DNA of 9,631 nt from Methanobacteriota archaeon (GTDB lineage Archaea > Thermoplasmatota > Poseidoniia > Poseidoniales > Poseidoniaceae): assembly GCA_018662715.1 (NCBI GenBank), contig JABJFP010000233.1:1-9631 (forward strand), given 5' to 3'. Positions within the stretch are counted from its first letter, which is position 1. Each line of letters begins with the position of its first letter. The notes under the pieces were generated by a model, which was not told the DNA's origin, searched no databases, and was given only the letters and a program-made list of their open reading frames with translations. This document shows positions 5,317 to 9,631 of this stretch, one piece after another. A program made the translations under genes and the position numbers.

Positions 5317-8300
5317 GGATGAAGTCTTGCGCAAGAAGGAGTTTGGACGCGCACGGGGCATGAACCTCGGGGCGTTCATGGTGGATTCCGATGATTCAGA
5401 ACATCCCGAACAATTTCCGACTGTTGATGAGGCGTCTGAAGAAAAAGAAGTTGATGCAGCAGTCGGCACGTTGAACGAAATGTTCACCGCTGATTCAGAA
5501 CCGGTTGGCGATGACGAAACGGTAGACTCTGTTACTCAATTAGCGGTACACGCTGAGCAACAGGTCAGCCGAGCTATGATGGTGATGATGGTCCTCATTT
5601 GGACCGCTATTGGGGCCTTGGTCGGGACGGTCTTCCCCCCTCTTCTCAGTGCAGTAGGTCTTCTTTCAATGGCCATATTTGGCTTCGGTTTGGGTGAGCG
5701 CTGGATTCCGCGCCCATCCATGCATCTTCTTGGAATAACTTGGGTCATCATCTCAATGAAGTTGCTTTACGGATTAGCCCTCGACGCATGGAGTTGGGGA
5801 TGGTTTGATTCCAGTCCGATAGGAAGCAGCGAAACTCTCGGCATTGTGATGTTAGGCTTGGTCGCTCTCAACGTTGCCGTTGCCTTCCGTCACGATGAGG
5901 ATGCTATCGCAGCTCAGTCAGCCTTGGTCCTCTTTGCAGTGGGGAGTTCCGCAGGGGCCGTCTATGGAGGGGCAGGAGTTGCAATCTTCATTCTTCTCGC
6001 CATGGCGCTCATGCATGTCCTGGCACTGTTACGGTCCTCTGGAAATTTGGCCAGCCTGGGCATATCCATCTCCTACCTTTGGGTGGGGGTTCACGCTCTT
6101 TCAAACGATTGGACCATCCTGTCGTTGACACTGATTCCCATCGAGAATGACCTCACGCTCTTCCTTCTGCTTGCGGTCGTTAGTGCAGCGAATGCGGCCA
6201 TGGCGGCAGTGTTTGTTCACCATGAAAATTGGCTCAGTTCTGCAGCGAACGCCCTCGGACTTGGCAAACCAGGTCTTTGGGCGGTATCGGTATCCATTGG
6301 AATGGTCGGGGCTCTCATGGCCATTGCAGCCCATCGATCAGAAACAGGATATGCACTCGCCCAATTGATGCTCCTTGCTACAGCGTTCAGTACCTCTTAC
6401 CTTGTGGTTCGTGGTGTTTCTTGGACGAGATTGATGCCGTATGTTCTCGGCCCTACGCCGTTTTTACTGGCCGGATTGGCCTTGATGGTTACGGGAACCG
6501 TAACCATAGATTGGCCGTTTGGGCTTGAAGCATATTCCATATTTGCTTCGTTGATGGCTGCATTAACCGTCATGGTTCTTCTGCAACATCAGACAAGTGT
6601 CTCCGACCACGTGCTCTGGGTTGGAGGCATTGCGGTTGTGATTCTGCTCACCTTACTGATTCCTGCGGAAGACGGCGGAAAGAATTCGAGAATCCTACTC
6701 GCTACACAAGGAATTGTATGGTTGGGACTTGCAGGGCTTGCACTGCTTCGCCGCTCACCAAGCATTGCAGGAGTTGCTGTTTTGACACCCTACCTCTGGT
6801 TGCTTGTCTTTGCTACAGATTTTGAATCACGCCTTGTGAGTTCAGATCTGCTCCCGATCGTTCTTGCAGAACAAGATGTGGCGGTTTGGATGGCTCTGTT
6901 GGTGGTTCAACAAGTAGGTGTGAACATCTCTCTTGGCACCTCAAACCTCAACCTTGCGGGGCGTCTTGGTGGCTTCTCGGAAATCAGTGCCCGGCTTCGG
7001 GATTCCAAAGCGCTGAATCTCTGGAACCTCAGTTTCGTCCTCGCCGTGTTGACATTCGTTTCAATGGCCCGTCCACAGAGCCTTACCGGAGTCGGCCTCT
7101 TTGGGGGAATGTCCCTGCTGATTCTATCCCATGCATTCCTCGTGCTCCAAGACGTTCACAGAGGAAAACCACGAACCTTGTTTACCGTTTGGTGTGTTGC
7201 GGTCATAGCCCTTTCTTGGAACTTCGGGCAAGAAGCGATTTGGTCTCTGATTCTTGTTCTTGCAAGCAGCCTTCTTCTCCTCGCAGCAGAACGACGCCAA
7301 AGGGAAGGCAGGACAAAGGAAGAGTTGGAACAACTGGAAGCCCTCCCCGGGCGATTGCTCACCCTTCACCTTGGCATCATTACCGCCTTGTTCCTCATCA
7401 TTGGACTTGAACCTCAGCGGCAAGCTGTTTTGACCGGCCAAGACGGATGGTTGAATGAAGTTGATAATCTTCGCATGCTAACAGTTCTTGGAGGGATATC
7501 TTTGGTCATCTACATGAATCGAATTTTGAAAATTGAATCGCTTTTGACACCGACAGTAGGGGCGCTTGGGTTGTTGATTGGGATGGCATTAGCAGGTCAA
7601 GGAATGGACCAAGTAGAAATCCAACTTGCAGCATTGATTCTCTTCGTCCTCACCGGTGCTTACTTGGCTCTTCAAGGAGAAGTACGGTCGGGATTGAAAG
7701 CACTCGCAGCCCAAGAGCAACGGCGTGAAGAGTTTGATGCAAAACGGGAACGTCTCCGACATTTGGTTGCTCATGAGGAAACTGCAGATACGACAACCTC
7801 AGTCCAACTCAAGCATCTTGATGCAGAGATGTTGCGTCTTGCAGAGGCACAACGAAAGCGTTCCAAACGAACCGATACCGGCGCAGCAGACGATCTCATC
7901 GTGGGAGATATTCATTACCGCCCAGTCATCATTCTCATGTTCCTTGGCGTCGCATTCTTGGGTGCTGCTTGGGTTTCTTTCGCTACAGGCGGGGGGCTGC
8001 AAGCCCTCATGTTCAGCGCTGTTCTTTCGGTTATCATGGTCGGCCTCTCTCGCCTGCGTGCGAATTCCATCGGCTTACGGCTCCCAGACATTGCTGGCGT
8101 GGAATCTCCAATTGCGTTTTGCATGACTGGTTTGGTAGTGGTTCATCTTGCTGGACGTATGACGACCGGTGTCCTAGATGGAGATGATGCGCTCCACCTC
8201 TTTGTTCTCATAGGCGCACTTGGCGTTCTTGGCGGCATGGGGTTGATTGGACGCAACGACCTGGGTCTCCGATTACCAAGTGCGCTTGAAGCAGTTGTTG

Positions 8301-9100
8301 CTCTCTTTGCTGTTGACCGCATTCTTGCGCTCGTAGTTGGAGGGCAAGTTCCCGTTCCCTTCTCCTTCAATCCCTTAGATGGAGACACTATTCAGTGGGT
8401 TTTGCCATTGATTGGAATTGAACTTGTTGTTCTTGCTCTCGTTCTGCTGTTTGATTGGGTAGAAGGTGAGCGTCTCCGAAGAGACCTTGACGACCATCGG
8501 GGCGCCTTGGGTCGAACTGCATGGCTTGTTTGCTGCGTTCTCCTTTCTTTCGGTCCCGCGAGTATTGTTGTGGTTCTCTTTGCCGCCCGACGAAGTATCG
8601 CCTGGGCACAGCCTGCAGTCATGCTTGGTGTAATCGCAGTTCTTCCGTTTGCGCTCCAATCGTTCAACCCGTGGGCCTTTTCGCCTTCTGGAATCACGCT
8701 CGCTCCAGCCCTTTCAGCCTCTATTGTCGGGATTGGATGCATGATTTGGGCCGCTTACATTGTCGTCAACGAACATGGCTCTTGGCTATCGAGTGCATTA
8801 TGGGGCGTTCACATCATGCTTTATCCCGCAGCCTTGCTCGGACAATCACTTCCACTGATGGTTTTTGCAGGCCTAGCAGCATCTGTAACAGCGTGGATTT
8901 CTGGGATTTTCACGCTTCGTAAGTCATGGCGCGTAATCGGCGCGGTTGATTTGGGCATTGCATGGCTCTTTGCTGCGGTTTCGTTTGTTGCAGGTGCTCA
9001 AGTTGAATACCTCCTCGCAATGTTGGCTTCTTCGGCAATACTGCTCTTCGCAGTAACAGCATTAACTCAAGGGCGTCAAGAACAACTTGCAAACGATTGA
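5276..9100 (+). CDS. Giant polytopic membrane protein of unknown function
   Basis: The 1274-residue product is not recognised as any transporter or enzyme family. Residues 1-100 are soluble and acidic, with no signal peptide. From residue about 103 I count roughly 37 hydrophobic segments of 18-25 residues, ending in the short tail QGRQEQLAND; the count could be off by a few. Residues 807-883 are a highly charged, probably coiled-coil insert (LKALAAQEQRREEF, AEMLRLAEAQRKRSKR). Basic residues sit mainly in loops after even-numbered segments (GERWIPRPS, LRRSPS, DVHRGKPR, ERRQREGR), which by the positive-inside rule puts the N-terminus and the coiled coil in the cytoplasm. GLRLP and LDGD recur in residues 933-1037. 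No conserved charged residues within helices, nucleotide site or glycosyltransferase motif stand out. The upstream ATG at 5203 is out of frame, so 5276 is the likely start. It resembles in outline large multi-helix DUF proteins of prokaryotes, but I could not tie it to one. Confidence 0.88.
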   Translation: MDDQSGTRTGPAGEDEVLRKKEFGRARGMNLGAFMVDSDDSEHPEQFPTVDEASEEKEVDAAVGTLNEMFTADSEPVGDDETVDSVTQLAVHAEQQVSRAMMVMMVLIWTAIGALVGTVFPPLLSAVGLLSMAIFGFGLGERWIPRPSMHLLGITWVIISMKLLYGLALDAWSWGWFDSSPIGSSETLGIVMLGLVALNVAVAFRHDEDAIAAQSALVLFAVGSSAGAVYGGAGVAIFILLAMALMHVLALLRSSGNLASLGISISYLWVGVHALSNDWTILSLTLIPIENDLTLFLLLAVVSAANAAMAAVFVHHENWLSSAANALGLGKPGLWAVSVSIGMVGALMAIAAHRSETGYALAQLMLLATAFSTSYLVVRGVSWTRLMPYVLGPTPFLLAGLALMVTGTVTIDWPFGLEAYSIFASLMAALTVMVLLQHQTSVSDHVLWVGGIAVVILLTLLIPAEDGGKNSRILLATQGIVWLGLAGLALLRRSPSIAGVAVLTPYLWLLVFATDFESRLVSSDLLPIVLAEQDVAVWMALLVVQQVGVNISLGTSNLNLAGRLGGFSEISARLRDSKALNLWNLSFVLAVLTFVSMARPQSLTGVGLFGGMSLLILSHAFLVLQDVHRGKPRTLFTVWCVAVIALSWNFGQEAIWSLILVLASSLLLLAAERRQREGRTKEELEQLEALPGRLLTLHLGIITALFLIIGLEPQRQAVLTGQDGWLNEVDNLRMLTVLGGISLVIYMNRILKIESLLTPTVGALGLLIGMALAGQGMDQVEIQLAALILFVLTGAYLALQGEVRSGLKALAAQEQRREEFDAKRERLRHLVAHEETADTTTSVQLKHLDAEMLRLAEAQRKRSKRTDTGAADDLIVGDIHYRPVIILMFLGVAFLGAAWVSFATGGGLQALMFSAVLSVIMVGLSRLRANSIGLRLPDIAGVESPIAFCMTGLVVVHLAGRMTTGVLDGDDALHLFVLIGALGVLGGMGLIGRNDLGLRLPSALEAVVALFAVDRILALVVGGQVPVPFSFNPLDGDTIQWVLPLIGIELVVLALVLLFDWVEGERLRRDLDDHRGALGRTAWLVCCVLLSFGPASIVVVLFAARRSIAWAQPAVMLGVIAVLPFALQSFNPWAFSPSGITLAPALSASIVGIGCMIWAAYIVVNEHGSWLSSALWGVHIMLYPAALLGQSLPLMVFAGLAASVTAWISGIFTLRKSWRVIGAVDLGIAWLFAAVSFVAGAQVEYLLAMLASSAILLFAVTALTQGRQEQLAND
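8072..8386 (+). repeat. Internal protein duplication in the membrane protein
   Basis: Residues 933-970 and 997-1037 share the frame GLRLP, about 30 residues with a membrane segment and basic residues, then LDGD, followed by another membrane segment. GLRLP occurs at 933-937 and 997-1001, LDGD at 967-970 and 1034-1037, so the offset is 64-67 residues. Each GLRLP is preceded by a helix ending in Gly-Leu and an Arg-Ala/Asn linker (LRANSI, GRNDL). The DNA of the two copies is clearly diverged, pointing to an old duplication. Confidence 0.6.
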
Positions 9101-9103
9101 GCG

Positions 9104-9631
9104 TTATTGGAGAGCCTTAGACAGAAGACCTTCAATGTCTTCAAGCAAGGGAAGAAACTTCTCAGAACTCAATTCTGGTGAGAGGCGTAACGAAAGGCTG
9201 GTCTTCGCTTGAGTCCCGCTGTTGCGTATTCCAAATGAAAGCGTTCCTTTCAAACCTTCACCATGAACAAGAAGGAGATTTTCTTCTCCCTCAATGGTTC
9301 GGGTAACGGCCTCGATTCCATTGTGCTTGAGTGCCGTTAGGATCTTCTCGGAAACGGTTGCTTGCAATTCATTTCCTCGTTGCCAACGCTCTCTGTGGCT
9401 CTCTTTGACCGATGTTCTTCGCTTCCATCCGCGATTAAATGAACGAGGATTTGACCTATCTTGAGCCAGTAAAAAAGCACAGAGTGAAGCAGCGCCATCG
9501 CCCACAAGGCTCCATTTTCCATCATGACCCGAATGAGATGCTGGCATAACCAGATGTCCTGAGTCTTCAACTCCGAGCCGTAGTGGCATTGAATCGCTGT
9601 GAATCAATCCGTCGGGGTGGCGTAATCCAAC
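9104..9631 (-). CDS. Phosphohexomutase (phosphoglucomutase/phosphomannomutase family), C-terminal part
   Basis: The frame is open from the right edge for 175 codons to TAA at 9106-9104, so the 5' part lies outside the window; any internal start such as TTG at 9607 would be an artefact. Near the edge, GVEDSGHLVMP (residues 20-30 of the fragment) matches the sugar-binding GEESGH loop of domain 3, followed by VGDGAASLCAFLLAQ, matching the DG-rich helix after that loop. Near the end, IRNSGTQAKT (Arg136 of the fragment) matches the RPSGTEPK phosphate-binding loop of domain 4. The family moves phosphate between the 1 and 6 positions of glucose, mannose or glucosamine phosphates in the cytosol. The phosphoserine and Mg loops are off-window, so substrate cannot be set. 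The last loop deviates from consensus (Asn-Ser and Gln-Ala). It converges on the membrane-protein gene with 3 bases between stops. Confidence 0.75.
   Translation of the reverse strand, partial: VGLRHPDGLIHSDSMPLRLGVEDSGHLVMPASHSGHDGKWSLVGDGAASLCAFLLAQDRSNPRSFNRGWKRRTSVKESHRERWQRGNELQATVSEKILTALKHNGIEAVTRTIEGEENLLLVHGEGLKGTLSFGIRNSGTQAKTSLSLRLSPELSSEKFLPLLEDIEGLLSKALQ

Noticed and set aside
6886..7410. 174-codon plus-strand frame inside the membrane-protein gene
   Set aside because: It is an out-of-frame shadow: the main frame is continuous here and encodes regular membrane helices, while this frame gives low-order Ser/Arg/Pro-rich sequence.

Overview
The window reads as a compact microbial genome segment with seven protein genes, two of them cut by the window edges, and no RNA genes, insertion sequences or CRISPR arrays that I could find. 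The mix is a housekeeping set of widely transferred enzyme families (type IB topoisomerase, cyclophilin, glutathione-peroxidase-like enzyme, ATP-type PEP carboxykinase, phosphohexomutase) beside two large proteins I cannot assign: a PIN-nuclease/TPR-like protein and a giant polytopic membrane protein. The Asp/Glu-rich soluble segments, the PIN protein style and the starts that mostly lack a Shine-Dalgarno site suggest a marine Group II (Poseidoniia-like) euryarchaeon. This is a moderate-confidence inference from gene style only; a marine bacterium is not excluded.

Layout. Bases 1-788 (minus) are the N-terminal 262 codons of a bacterial/poxvirus-type DNA topoisomerase IB, running off the left edge. 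Upstream on the same strand is a single-domain cyclophilin (867-1349). Divergent from it, and on the plus strand, are a glutathione-peroxidase-like gene (1438-1890, with a good GGAGGG ribosome site) and a 514-residue PIN-TPR protein (1930-3474). The 39 bases between these two hold two mutually exclusive hairpins, a direct repeat and a seven-codon reading frame that stops two bases before the PIN start. PEP carboxykinase (3484-5130, minus) meets the PIN gene tail to tail with 9 bases between stops. A 145-base divergent region with small palindromes separates it from the 1274-residue membrane protein (5276-9100, plus). That gene in turn converges, with 3 bases between, on the C-terminal half of a phosphohexomutase (9104-9631, minus) that enters from the right edge.

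How the genes relate. PEP carboxykinase (gluconeogenic entry) and the phosphohexomutase (hexose-phosphate interconversion) both belong to upward carbon flow to sugars, but they are not one operon here. The peroxidase and PIN gene are plausibly co-transcribed, hinting at an oxidative-stress/RNA link that is inference only. The most novel-looking items are the giant membrane protein, which shows a recurring four-helix pattern and a clear internal duplication, and the switch-like leader between the peroxidase and the PIN-TPR gene.
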